From assembly GCA_017526725.1 (NCBI GenBank), contig JAFXRA010000036.1, forward strand, positions 1-13,936: DNA of 13,936 nucleotides, in the 5' to 3' direction. Below are positions 1 to 7,640 of this stretch, one piece after another (position 1 is the stretch's first letter; each line of letters begins with the position of its first letter). Source of the DNA: Candidatus Rifleibacteriota bacterium (GTDB lineage Bacteria; Riflebacteria; Ozemobacteria; Ozemobacterales; Ozemobacteraceae). A program made the position numbers and the translations under genes. Under the pieces are notes generated by a model, which was given only the letters and a program-made list of their open reading frames with translations, did not search any database and was not told where the DNA came from.

Positions 1-21
1 GATGTAAGATGTAAGATTTAA
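1..21. repeat. Tandem heptamer repeat at window edge
   Basis: The window opens with three consecutive 7-bp units: GATGTAA at 1-7, GATGTAA at 8-14 and GATTTAA at 15-21, the last with one substitution. It may be the end of a longer array lying to the left. Three units are too few to be sure this is more than AT-rich noise. Confidence 0.35.
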
Positions 22-32
22 GAATTATTAAT

Positions 33-56
33 AGTTTTTATAGTAGTTGGTTTTTG
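33..56 (+). repeat. Dispersed AT-rich motif, copy A
   Basis: This 24-bp stretch contains the core GTAGTTGGTTTTT. It matches positions 8841-8864 at 22 of 24 bases, and that stretch has a further inverted copy at 8967-8990. All copies are outside genes. Function is unknown; it could be part of a small dispersed repeat family or the relic of a larger element. Confidence 0.5.
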
Positions 57-93
57 TTGTTTATATTGTAACTTACGTTGATTAGTGCCCCAA

Positions 94-273
94 GAGACTG
101 TCCGAAAACTAATTTTTAAGTCCAAATTAGATTATGCTAATTGCCTACACATTTGTCATAAAAAGTATAGTGTATGGGCTTTAGCCCTGAAAGCTATACG
201 TTTATGACAATGGGTAGGCTACAAATAAATAAATTCTGATTTTTCATCAAATTTCTAGTTTTCGGACAGTTTC
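94..273. mobile_element. MITE-like inverted-repeat element, 180 bp
   Basis: Terminal inverted repeats of 18 bp lie at 94-111 and 256-273. The left end reads GAGACTGTCCGAAAACTA and the right end matches it at 17 of 18 positions when reversed. The trinucleotide CAA flanks both sides (91-93 and 274-276), which may be a target-site duplication. Inside is a long hairpin: 143-148 pairs with 214-219, 153-162 with 201-210 (10 bp, perfect), 165-170 with 194-199 and 176-179 with 184-187. No reading frame of useful length is present, so it would depend on a transposase made elsewhere. It could instead be a structured intergenic repeat used as RNA. Ends beginning GAGACTGTCC resemble those of some insertion-sequence families, but I cannot name the family. 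Confidence 0.7.
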
Positions 274-287
274 CAAACATTACTAGC

Positions 288-328
288 TAAAAAAGAACAG
301 CACCCGATATAGGTGCTGTTCTTTTTTA
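288..328 (-). terminator. Intrinsic terminator of the phospho-sugar mutase gene
   Basis: An 11-bp perfect stem (294-304 with 312-322, arms AGAACAGCACC and GGTGCTGTTCT) encloses a 7-nt loop. It is flanked by A and T runs, so the minus-strand transcript ends in a U tract. It lies 24 bp past the stop codon of the gene at 352-2058. The T run on the plus strand would also let it stop transcripts coming from the left. Confidence 0.9.
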
Positions 329-351
329 ACAGTAATTACAAAGTTTAAATC

Positions 352-2058
352 TTACTTCGCGAAAGCATCAACCTTTGTCTGTAAGTCAGCAGCTATTTTG
401 GCTTCAATCTTAGAAGCTTCTTCAACATTCTTAGCTCTTACAGAAACATAAGTTTTAAGCTTTGGTTCAGTGCCTGAAGGTCTTACAACTACTGAGCAGT
501 TGCCATCCATAAGGAATTTGATAACATCTGATTTTGGCAAGCCATCAATGCCTTTGTTATAATCAAGCATCTTGTTGACTTTAACACCGCCGATTACATC
601 AACGCCTTTTGCAAAGCCAGTAGTAACAGCTTTCATCTTAGCTAAACCTGCAGAACCTTCAAAAGTGTATGAATGAGTAATATTCAGGTTGTAGCCGAAC
701 TTAGCATAGAGTTCGTTCAAACGTTCGATAAGGCTCTTGTTGTGAGTCTTATAATAAGCAAACATTTCACAAATCAAGAAAGCTGCATTAACAGCGTCTT
801 TATCTCTAGCATGGGTTCCTGTTAAGTAGCCATAGCTTTCTTCAAAACCGATAAGGTAAGATTCTGGGTGACCACCCTTTTCAAGTATTGCAATCTGTTC
901 GCCGATATATTTGAAACCAGTCAGAACGCTGATTGTCTTTGCACCATAGCTTTCAGCGATAGCATCAGCAAGGTCTGTAGAAACGATAGTCTTTATAACT
1001 GTCGGGTTAACTGGCATCTTCTTGGCTGCAATCAATCTAGAACAGATATAGTCAACTAACAAAAGACCGACTTCGTTACCTGTCATAAGTCTGTATTCGC
1101 CCTTGTCGTCTTTTACAGCAATACCAACACGGTCACAGTCAGGGTCAGTAGCAAGAAGCATATCTGCATTCAAACGTTTGGCGTAATCCATACCAAGCTG
1201 CATAGCTTCTTTAATTTCTGGGTTCGGGAATGGGCAGGTCGGGAAATGACCATCTGGCATTTCCTGTTCTTTAACTACTGTTACGTTAGTAAAACCAGTT
1301 TCTTTCAAAACTCTGGTTACAGGAACAAGACCAGTACCATTAAGCGGAGAATAAACGATAGCAACGTTTTTGTCTATCTTTTCGCCATTAAGCATAGAAA
1401 GCTTCTTTATTGCTTCAATAAATGAAGTGATAATGCTTTCTGGAATATATTTGATACAGCCTTTCTTCATGCCTTCATCAAAATTACCCTGTTTTACATC
1501 TTTGAAAACATCGGTTTTATTGATTCTGTCCTGTATTTCTTTTGCAGCATCAGAAGTAATCTGGCAACCGTCAGCACCATAAACCTTATAGCCATTGTAT
1601 TTTGAAGGGTTATGAGAAGCTGTTACCATAACACCGGCAGAACATTTAAGTTCTCTTGTGGCATATGAAACACATGGAGTCGGCATAAGCTGCTTATAAA
1701 TATAGACTTCGATACCGTTAGCAGCAAATACTTCAGCAGCAGTTTTAGCAAACAAATCAGAATTGATTCTTGAGTCAAAGCTGATTGCAATTCTTCTGTC
1801 ACCTTCTTTATAGTGGTTAACCACATAAGAAGCCAAACCTTGAGAAGCTTTTGCAACAGTATAAACATTCATTCTGTTGGTACCAGCGCCAAGAACGCCA
1901 CGTAATCCACCTGTTCCAAATGCTAATTCTGTGTAAAAAGCATCTTCAATCTTTGCATAATCATCTTTGATTGCAACAAGTTCAGAGTTGATATCTTTAT
2001 TTGATTTTGTTTCTTCAACCCATCTTGCATATTCTTTTCTAATTTCTGTTTCGTTCAT
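352..2058 (-). CDS. Phosphoglucomutase / phosphomannomutase family protein
   Basis: Cytosolic alpha-D-phosphohexomutase of 568 aa, expected to interconvert hexose 1- and 6-phosphates and so link glycolysis with nucleotide-sugar and polysaccharide synthesis. All family signatures are visible: catalytic phosphoserine loop TASHNP (146-151, Ser148), metal-binding loop DPDCDR (305-310), sugar-recognition loop FEESYG (405-410) and phosphate-binding loop RPSGTEPK (526-533). Length fits the long PgcA/PGM2-like branch, whose members act on glucose and sometimes deoxyribose phosphates; substrate cannot be told from sequence alone. I chose the ATG at 2056-2058; an in-frame TTG eight codons upstream (2080-2082) is a weaker alternative. 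An AAAGGA lies about 12 nt before the ATG. The gene has its own promoter and terminator. It may support the envelope glycosyltransferase upstream by supplying sugar 1-phosphates (inference). Confidence 0.93.
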   Translation of the reverse strand: MNETEIRKEYARWVEETKSNKDINSELVAIKDDYAKIEDAFYTELAFGTGGLRGVLGAGTNRMNVYTVAKASQGLASYVVNHYKEGDRRIAISFDSRINSDLFAKTAAEVFAANGIEVYIYKQLMPTPCVSYATRELKCSAGVMVTASHNPSKYNGYKVYGADGCQITSDAAKEIQDRINKTDVFKDVKQGNFDEGMKKGCIKYIPESIITSFIEAIKKLSMLNGEKIDKNVAIVYSPLNGTGLVPVTRVLKETGFTNVTVVKEQEMPDGHFPTCPFPNPEIKEAMQLGMDYAKRLNADMLLATDPDCDRVGIAVKDDKGEYRLMTGNEVGLLLVDYICSRLIAAKKMPVNPTVIKTIVSTDLADAIAESYGAKTISVLTGFKYIGEQIAILEKGGHPESYLIGFEESYGYLTGTHARDKDAVNAAFLICEMFAYYKTHNKSLIERLNELYAKFGYNLNITHSYTFEGSAGLAKMKAVTTGFAKGVDVIGGVKVNKMLDYNKGIDGLPKSDVIKFLMDGNCSVVVRPSGTEPKLKTYVSVRAKNVEEASKIEAKIAADLQTKVDAFAK

Positions 2059-2093
2059 TCCTGTATATATTCCTTTCCCCAATCAAAGCTACT

Positions 2094-2112
2094 AAAAAAG
2101 CAATTTGATTGC
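2094..2112 (-). terminator. Weak terminator-like hairpin in the mutase leader
   Basis: On the minus strand GCAAT pairs with ATTGC across a CAA loop (2100-2104 with 2108-2112), followed by a run of six or seven T. The stem has only 5 bp. It lies downstream of the stop of the glycosyltransferase gene (2172) and also just downstream of a predicted promoter for the mutase. It may be a weak end for the upstream operon, a weak attenuator, or chance. Confidence 0.4.
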
Positions 2113-2124
2113 ATTCACAAAAAT

Positions 2125-2152
2125 ATTATAAAACACTTAAGTATGAATTCAA
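2125..2152 (-). promoter_or_regulatory. Sigma-70-type promoter for the mutase gene
   Basis: Reading the minus strand, TTGAAT (2147-2152) is followed after 16 bp by a perfect TATAAT (2125-2130). Transcription would start near 2118, giving a leader of about 60 nt before the ATG at 2058. It sits in the gap between the glycosyltransferase stop and the mutase start, so the mutase need not be part of the upstream operon. Confidence 0.6.
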
Positions 2153-2171
2153 AGTACTTTAAATTCGATTA

Positions 2172-3932
2172 TTATTTTAAAAATTTTTTATCTAGTAATA
2201 AATCCTTATCCATATACAAACTATATATAGAAACTCTAAGATACTGGTCAGCCTTTATTTGTGTTTCATATAACATTTCCGGTTTTATAGATGAAGGTAT
2301 GCTGCATTTGCTCAAAGCTTTTCCAGATGCTTTATCTATAGTCTGAAGGAACAGCAAATGGTTATAGGTCCTGTTTTCTAAGCTGTTCTTCAAGCTTCCT
2401 ATGTTATTCCAGCAATAATTAAAGCTAACAGTACTGTATTTAAGGGGAACATATAAATTAGCCCTGTCAGCAACTAAGATATATTCATTTTTATTAGGAT
2501 AGAATTTCTCTAAGTATTCTTTTGCAGCCCGAAACTCTCTATATAATGTCAGTTCTCTCACTCCTAAGTTCAGCCCTGCTACAGGCCAATAAACAAGTAA
2601 TAAAGTGACAGAAAACAAAGCAAAATAAACTTTTCTGGATTTAAACATCAAATTAATGTAATACAAGAAGCTTACCGCAAAAAATACAACTATTGGCAAA
2701 AAGATTATTCCTAGTCTTGAATTAAATCTATAAGTCAAATCTCCCCAGTAATAAGCAAATCTAATTATTGCGTGAAGGAAATAGAATAAGAATATACCTG
2801 ACCAAAATAATGTTCTCTTATAATTAAGCTTTTTATCTTTTAATGCCTTTGTAACAACAATAATGAAAAGCAGAATAAAACCAGCTATAGCCAGATAGGT
2901 AATTACCGGAATCATTCCATAAGCTATATCATCACCTCTGAAAAACATTAAAGCTTTCTTTATATTTGTGGAAAAATGCTCCCAGGCAAAGGCTGCTTTA
3001 CCAACTTCATCAACCTGCAATCCTCTTGCATTATCTGTTAAAAGCCTCAACCAAGCAACTGGCACAAATAATAAAGGTATTAAAAACAATTTATAACTGA
3101 ATTTGCGATACTCTAACCTGGGAAGCATCAGAAAAACTGCTGGTATTGCAGACAATAAAGCAACAGATGATTCGTATCTAGTCTGGCTTATGAGAGGCAG
3201 CACGAAAAACATTACTTCTGCATTTGCAGCTGTCGGTTCTTTTATAAATTTTGCCAGATACCAGAATAAAATTAAGGAAAAAAGCAGGTTAAACACTTCA
3301 AAACCAGCTGAAGTATAATATAAGACCCACAAAGGATATGCCGATAAAAGAACCATCGCGCATTTTCCCCAAAAACGCCCAAATCTGCTGGTTACAAGAT
3401 TATAAAATATAATTAAAGAGAAAAAACAAGACAAAATATTCACAATAAAAGCGTTTTCAGGCCTATATCCAGTTAAAGAATGAAGAAAACTTACTGTTAA
3501 TGGAAAAAGGGCTGGTCTTTTATCTATTTCATAGCTGATTACACTCTTAAACCCGTAATAATAATAAGTTGCAGAAGTTAAGTTTTTACATTCCCTATCT
3601 TCATACAGAGCCTCTGATATAGAAAGCAAATTCGTTTCATCAGCCAAAATTCTGAACTCAGGTTTTGAAACAAGAGCGCCGCAAAGAGTCAGTAAAAAAG
3701 CCAAAAGAATCGCCCATTTATGCTTTTTACAATAATTTATTATTCTATTACTACAATTCTTTGATTTTGTCTCTACAATAGCAATGAACCAAAGCAGTAT
3801 ATTAGCTATTAAAATATAATATACCCAATTAATATACAGAATTTTCATTTTTTCAGTCGAGAAAGCTGAAAAACCGAGATAAAAAGCTAATATAGTAGTA
3901 ATTACAGTAAGCAATATAGGAATAAAAGCCAT
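2172..3932 (-). CDS. Polytopic membrane glycosyltransferase, GT-C/GT39-like
   Basis: Integral membrane protein of 586 aa with roughly ten to twelve hydrophobic segments (about 3-23, 33-53, 73-88, 160-180, 190-206, 213-229, 238-270, 281-297, 342-361, 375-392, 408-428, 436-452) and a soluble C-terminal region from about 456. After the third hydrophobic segment an exposed loop has Asp98-Glu99 (ILADET), and KRPALFPL follows at 138-145. Both are typical of GT-C enzymes of the ArnT/PMT/RgtA type, which use lipid-linked sugars on the outer face of the membrane. Acceptor and sugar are unknown. I chose the ATG at 3930-3932: it follows the TAA of the upstream gene after one base, implying translational coupling. 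An in-frame TTG ten codons earlier lies inside that gene. It is the last gene of a four-gene operon. Confidence 0.7.
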   Translation of the reverse strand: MAFIPILLTVITTILAFYLGFSAFSTEKMKILYINWVYYILIANILLWFIAIVETKSKNCSNRIINYCKKHKWAILLAFLLTLCGALVSKPEFRILADETNLLSISEALYEDRECKNLTSATYYYYGFKSVISYEIDKRPALFPLTVSFLHSLTGYRPENAFIVNILSCFFSLIIFYNLVTSRFGRFWGKCAMVLLSAYPLWVLYYTSAGFEVFNLLFSLILFWYLAKFIKEPTAANAEVMFFVLPLISQTRYESSVALLSAIPAVFLMLPRLEYRKFSYKLFLIPLLFVPVAWLRLLTDNARGLQVDEVGKAAFAWEHFSTNIKKALMFFRGDDIAYGMIPVITYLAIAGFILLFIIVVTKALKDKKLNYKRTLFWSGIFLFYFLHAIIRFAYYWGDLTYRFNSRLGIIFLPIVVFFAVSFLYYINLMFKSRKVYFALFSVTLLLVYWPVAGLNLGVRELTLYREFRAAKEYLEKFYPNKNEYILVADRANLYVPLKYSTVSFNYCWNNIGSLKNSLENRTYNHLLFLQTIDKASGKALSKCSIPSSIKPEMLYETQIKADQYLRVSIYSLYMDKDLLLDKKFLK

Positions 3933-3933
3933 T

Positions 3934-4386
3934 TTATTTCTCTTCTGATAAATCTTCCCCAAGATTATTCTTTTTTAAATAAGCTTCTCCAATCAATAAA
4001 GCAGCGTAGTCATCTATAGGTCTTGGAGGAAAGAGCATTCCCTTAGGCACAAATTTCCATAAACCCGTAGGAGGATTTTCTTCAAAATATCTGGAACGAG
4101 CCATAAAGGTGGTATTTTTCTCATCACCCAGCTTAATATCTATATCTAGTTCTAAACTGTTAAATAACTTACATAGAATACCACATTTGGTTCCATTACC
4201 CATAACCAGAAACTGTGGGGGATTAGTAGCATCTCTGCAGTATTTTGCAAAAACTCTATGCATCTCAGGCAAATAGCCTATTCCAAGGTCGCCATGAGTA
4301 AAGTCAAAATTAACAACTGCATAGCCAACCTTGTCTGAACCTGGGTCTATTGCTAGAATCCATTTTTTATTATCTGTATTACTCAT
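3934..4386 (-). CDS. RNase H-fold protein, YqgF/RuvC-like
   Basis: Cytosolic protein of 150 aa. The N-terminal strand AIDPGSDKVGYAVV (12-25) is the first signature of the RuvC/YqgF RNase H-like fold, with Asp14 as first acidic ligand. LGDEKNTT (86-93) resembles the DERxTT motif of YqgF, and IDDYAAL (124-130) can supply the last acidic residues. A full metal site therefore looks possible, so the protein may be a nuclease acting on structured RNA or DNA. It is not plain YqgF: the middle region (34-80) is divergent. Its ATG directly abuts the TAA of the ADP-ribosylglycohydrolase gene (TAAATG), and its own stop lies one base before the next ATG, so it is translated as part of a coupled operon. 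The substrate is not known to me. Confidence 0.65.
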   Translation of the reverse strand: MSNTDNKKWILAIDPGSDKVGYAVVNFDFTHGDLGIGYLPEMHRVFAKYCRDATNPPQFLVMGNGTKCGILCKLFNSLELDIDIKLGDEKNTTFMARSRYFEENPPTGLWKFVPKGMLFPPRPIDDYAALLIGEAYLKKNNLGEDLSEEK

Positions 4387-5337
4387 TTATACAATAGATT
4401 CGGGAATAGCAATTCTATAAATATTGCAAGCAAGAAGTTTTATTTCTTCGTAATTTTCTAAATTTTCAAACCATTTTTCTGGAATTGCAGCCAAACCAAA
4501 CCAAGCGCCAAACATTGCTCCGGCCATGGCTGCTATAGCATCAGAATCACCACCGCAGTTTGCTGCACCTATAATCATATTATCAAAACGGCCTTCTGCT
4601 CTTAAGAACCAATAGAGAGCTGCAGCAAAAGTATCTATGCAATACCCACTGTTGCCTATATTTGCTATAGCACGTTTAGAATCAAGTTTTAAAGAATCTT
4701 TTACTATCTTTAATTTTCTGCCCATTTCTATGGCATAAGGCTGGGCTTTTTCTATAGCTCTGCTGCATATAAAATCAACAGAAAATTCTTCTTTTGATAA
4801 ACCCATATTTATAACGGCAGCAAAAGCAAGCGAAGTGCCTAAGCATCTTGGGTCAGTATGACTCAATCGGCATGATTTATCAATACTTGTCTTTAGCATT
4901 GGTGCTGATTTACAGAAAGCCAGTGCATAAGGAAGAATTCTACATACAGCATTACTTCCAGCAGACAATAAACCAGATGTTTCCCATGTTGCACCAGCAG
5001 CTAATTTTCTACAGGCTGTTATAACTGTGTTCCCGGGAAATCGCCATTCTGAACGTTTTTTCTGCGAATGAGACCAGTCTATGAATTTACGTTCCAAATC
5101 TTTAATAGAAAAGCAACCGCATTCAGAAAGACTTCTTGCTACAAGCAGCATTAATTGAGTTTCATCAGAATACTGACCAGGAGACAAATGTGCTAAAGGA
5201 TGTGATCTTGAAGCTCTAGTGTAATATTTAACTATTTCTTCGCCTTCATCAGGATATCGCACAACGTCTTCTATAGGTGCAGCCAAAGCATCACCAATAG
5301 CATAGCCAAGCATACTGGCCTGAAACTTATCTATCAT
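4387..5337 (-). CDS. ADP-ribosylglycohydrolase family protein (ARH/DraG-like)
   Basis: Cytosolic protein of 316 aa with the layout of the ADP-ribosylglycohydrolase family, which removes ADP-ribose from modified proteins, nucleic acids or small molecules using two Mg2+ ions. Visible motifs are GYAIGDALAAPIE (11-23), the first metal motif YSDETQ (56-61; the family usually has TDDT, so Glu replaces one Asp), SHTDP (159-163), and the C-terminal metal motif GGDSDAIAAMAGAMFGAWFG (262-281). Size is normal for the family. Its start overlaps the end of the upstream cyclic-nucleotide-binding gene by 11 bp and its stop abuts the next ATG, so expression is coupled to both. What it de-modifies is unknown; no ADP-ribosyltransferase is seen in the window. 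Confidence 0.85.
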   Translation of the reverse strand: MIDKFQASMLGYAIGDALAAPIEDVVRYPDEGEEIVKYYTRASRSHPLAHLSPGQYSDETQLMLLVARSLSECGCFSIKDLERKFIDWSHSQKKRSEWRFPGNTVITACRKLAAGATWETSGLLSAGSNAVCRILPYALAFCKSAPMLKTSIDKSCRLSHTDPRCLGTSLAFAAVINMGLSKEEFSVDFICSRAIEKAQPYAIEMGRKLKIVKDSLKLDSKRAIANIGNSGYCIDTFAAALYWFLRAEGRFDNMIIGAANCGGDSDAIAAMAGAMFGAWFGLAAIPEKWFENLENYEEIKLLACNIYRIAIPESIV

Positions 5338-7522
5338 TACTGCTGCCCTTAATATCTTCGCTAATAATGGAATCTCTTAGACGAACTTCTTTTAAGTTAA
5401 GAAAAACACCAGGATTCTTTTCCAAAAAATGGTAAAACTCAAAAATATCCATTGTATAAACAACAGAATCTTCTAAAGCCTTATAAGAGAAACGATGTCC
5501 GCCTCTTCTCATATCACCATATATCTTGAAGAGGAAACTTCCGCGTCCGCCAGTAACAATAATTTTATTATCGCGACATAGCGCTACGGTTCCGCTATCA
5601 ATAAGATAGAACTTGCTTCTGACTCTTCCCTGATGTGCAAATATAGTTCCTGCTTCAATATGCTCTCGACTCATAATGCCTTGTAAATGAGTTCTCTGAG
5701 TTGGAGACAGATATTTCAAAACAGGCGTATCATCGAAAAGCTGCCAAGTATCGAATTCTCTATTCAAAGCAACAACTTTCATTCTGCGGGCAACTTCTGT
5801 TCCTCTGATAAAATACAGGAAATCGTATTTATCCATTGTCAGAACACGCATTTCTGACTCTGCAATTACATTCGCATTTCGCGGCTTATTGAGAATCATG
5901 GAAGTTTCACCAATATAGTCATTATTACTATAAACTTTGAATACTTCTCCATTGCGTTCTACTCGCGCTCTGCCGCTGACTATCATAAAGAATCTGTCAC
6001 CAATAGCGCCTTCTTTTATAAGATAATCACCTGGTTTATAATGTTCGCTTTTTACAAGAGTCAAGAATTCTCTTGCCTTATCAATAGACAAATCAGAGAA
6101 CAAATCAATATGACTCAAAACATCTAAGTATTCAAGAGCTTCATTTGAAGGTGGAGGAGCAACAGGAATAACAAGAGATGATTCTCTACCGTCTGGTGCC
6201 TTCTTCAAACCACAATCTTTAGGAATCTTAGTATCGCTGAGATGCATCAAATACAATCGTTTTTTAACAGATTCTGGTAAATTAATAAGATTCTGCATAG
6301 GCGTATGCAGCGGCGGCATACCTGCTTCATGGAATATTACAGTATGATGCCATGGGAAATTCTGAAGTTCTATCATACGGAAGCGGTTAATATCACCGCG
6401 TTCATAAAGCTTTTTAAATATTGCTGGATCATACATAGAATCCGATGAATTTACAAAGCTCTTTCCCTGGAAATATACTTCAAAACCTATTGTAGGAATA
6501 GAATGAAGAGTATAGAAAAATCTGAATTCACCGCCATTAATTCTAATAGGAACCTGAAGATTAATCGGATGAAAATTAAACAGACTCATAAAAGAATTAC
6601 GGTTCAAACCTGTTAACGGCTGATACTTTCTTATAAAGCTTTCCATAACGGTTTCAGTCGTATAAAGGTTAATCTTCTTTTCTTCTAATAACTTCTGAAG
6701 AATACCTGAATCATGGTCTGCATGGCAATGGCTAAGAATACAGTCATCAATAAGTCTTGGATTTATATCCATTGTTCTGAGCCATTTTGTTGAATCTACA
6801 GGCGGGTCAACAAGAATTCCGCGCTTATTAATCCAAAGAATAAAACCACTGGTCAATTCTTTGGTATCGAAACCAGAGCCAGAACCTATTACTGTCAAAC
6901 CAAAAAGAGGTGGTTCAAAAGGCTTTGTAGACTGAATATCCGGGATATTAGCCCCAAAAGATATATCTAATGGAATTTCTGCTAAAACTTCTTTTCCATC
7001 AACAACTTTAAGAACGTCTTTAGTACGTTCAAGAGCCATATTTCCAAATGGAACTCTATTATTAGGACCCCAGGAAACAGGAATTATCATGTCAGATAAT
7101 TCTGCTTTGCGTTTTCCAGAAAGGCTATCTGCGCGCAAATACTCCATTTCGGCTCTTAAATTAGGTATCAAATCTCTATTAATACCATAAGGATATTCTC
7201 TGACCAGATTAAGAACTTCTGGCCCTAATAAAGCCTCTCTAACAACATGCTGACAGGTTTTTAACTGATGGTCGAAACCTATAATTCGAACAGGTCTTCT
7301 TTTTATAAAGAAATTGAAATAAGTAGGGAACTCAAAATCCGCAAGAGAAACACCCCGTTCAACAGAGAAAATTTTATTTGGAACAACAAAAGTATCGGGA
7401 ACTTCACCCAACACATTCATAGTATCTTTAATTGTTTCTGGAGGTGCACCAACTTGAAGACATCCGCATGGAGTCTTTACGAGGAACCCGCCTCTAGATA
7501 ATTCAATTACTTCTAAAGACAT
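5327..7522 (-). CDS. MBL-fold hydrolase fused to two cyclic-nucleotide-binding domains
   Basis: Soluble protein of 731 aa with three parts. Residues 1-205 match nothing I recognise. Residues about 206-430 are a metallo-beta-lactamase fold with the metal motif HCHADHD (265-271), LHSIPTIGFEV (339-349, like the RNase Z-type 'HS..P..GF' segment), Asp361 in NSSDSMYD and later histidines (His399, His406, His427). Residues about 470-590 are a cyclic-nucleotide-binding domain (CAP-ED) with a good phosphate-binding cassette, YIGETSMILNKPRNA (536-550). Residues about 595-710 look like a second, degenerate CAP-ED domain lacking the GE...R signature. No DNA-binding helix-turn-helix is visible, so it is not a CRP-type regulator; ligand-gated hydrolysis is the likelier idea (inference). 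It is first in the operon, with its own predicted promoter; the ATG at 7520-7522 follows a G-rich but imperfect Shine-Dalgarno. Confidence 0.8.
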   Translation of the reverse strand: MSLEVIELSRGGFLVKTPCGCLQVGAPPETIKDTMNVLGEVPDTFVVPNKIFSVERGVSLADFEFPTYFNFFIKRRPVRIIGFDHQLKTCQHVVREALLGPEVLNLVREYPYGINRDLIPNLRAEMEYLRADSLSGKRKAELSDMIIPVSWGPNNRVPFGNMALERTKDVLKVVDGKEVLAEIPLDISFGANIPDIQSTKPFEPPLFGLTVIGSGSGFDTKELTSGFILWINKRGILVDPPVDSTKWLRTMDINPRLIDDCILSHCHADHDSGILQKLLEEKKINLYTTETVMESFIRKYQPLTGLNRNSFMSLFNFHPINLQVPIRINGGEFRFFYTLHSIPTIGFEVYFQGKSFVNSSDSMYDPAIFKKLYERGDINRFRMIELQNFPWHHTVIFHEAGMPPLHTPMQNLINLPESVKKRLYLMHLSDTKIPKDCGLKKAPDGRESSLVIPVAPPPSNEALEYLDVLSHIDLFSDLSIDKAREFLTLVKSEHYKPGDYLIKEGAIGDRFFMIVSGRARVERNGEVFKVYSNNDYIGETSMILNKPRNANVIAESEMRVLTMDKYDFLYFIRGTEVARRMKVVALNREFDTWQLFDDTPVLKYLSPTQRTHLQGIMSREHIEAGTIFAHQGRVRSKFYLIDSGTVALCRDNKIIVTGGRGSFLFKIYGDMRRGGHRFSYKALEDSVVYTMDIFEFYHFLEKNPGVFLNLKEVRLRDSIISEDIKGSSNDR

Positions 7523-7550
7523 ACGCCACCGCCTAATGATTCTCTATTAA

Positions 7551-7579
7551 AAGATAATCAAAACTACATAAATATGCAA
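7551..7579 (-). promoter_or_regulatory. Sigma-70-type promoter for the four-gene operon
   Basis: On the minus strand TTGCAT (7574-7579) is followed after 17 bp by TATCTT (7551-7556). Transcription would start near 7544, about 20 nt before the ATG at 7522. It is divergent from the promoter at 7604-7633, and the two share a 118-bp intergenic region. Confidence 0.5.
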
Positions 7580-7603
7580 GAAATTTATGTACAAATAGCA
7601 AGA

Positions 7604-7633
7604 TTGCAAGCAATAATATTCATATGATACAAT
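7604..7633 (+). promoter_or_regulatory. Promoter for a probable leaderless transcript
   Basis: TTGCAA (7604-7609) and TACAAT (7628-7633) are separated by 18 bp. The -10 box ends only 7 bp before the ATG at 7641, so the transcript would start at or within one or two bases of the start codon. No Shine-Dalgarno is present in the remaining bases (ATAAGCC). Confidence 0.55.
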
Positions 7634-7640
7634 ATAAGCC

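Noticed and set aside
1..351. CRISPR array
   Set aside because: The repeats here are a 7-bp tandem and a single inverted-repeat pair; there are no regularly spaced direct repeats with unique spacers.
2059..2082. TTG start eight codons upstream for the mutase
   Set aside because: It would encode the G-rich segment that looks like the ribosome binding region; the ATG at 2056-2058 is the better start.
2172..7522. Anti-phage defence island built on cyclic-nucleotide signalling
   Set aside because: No cyclic-oligonucleotide synthase, toxin, helicase, integrase or clear effector is present, and the neighbours are housekeeping genes. The domain content alone does not justify the claim.
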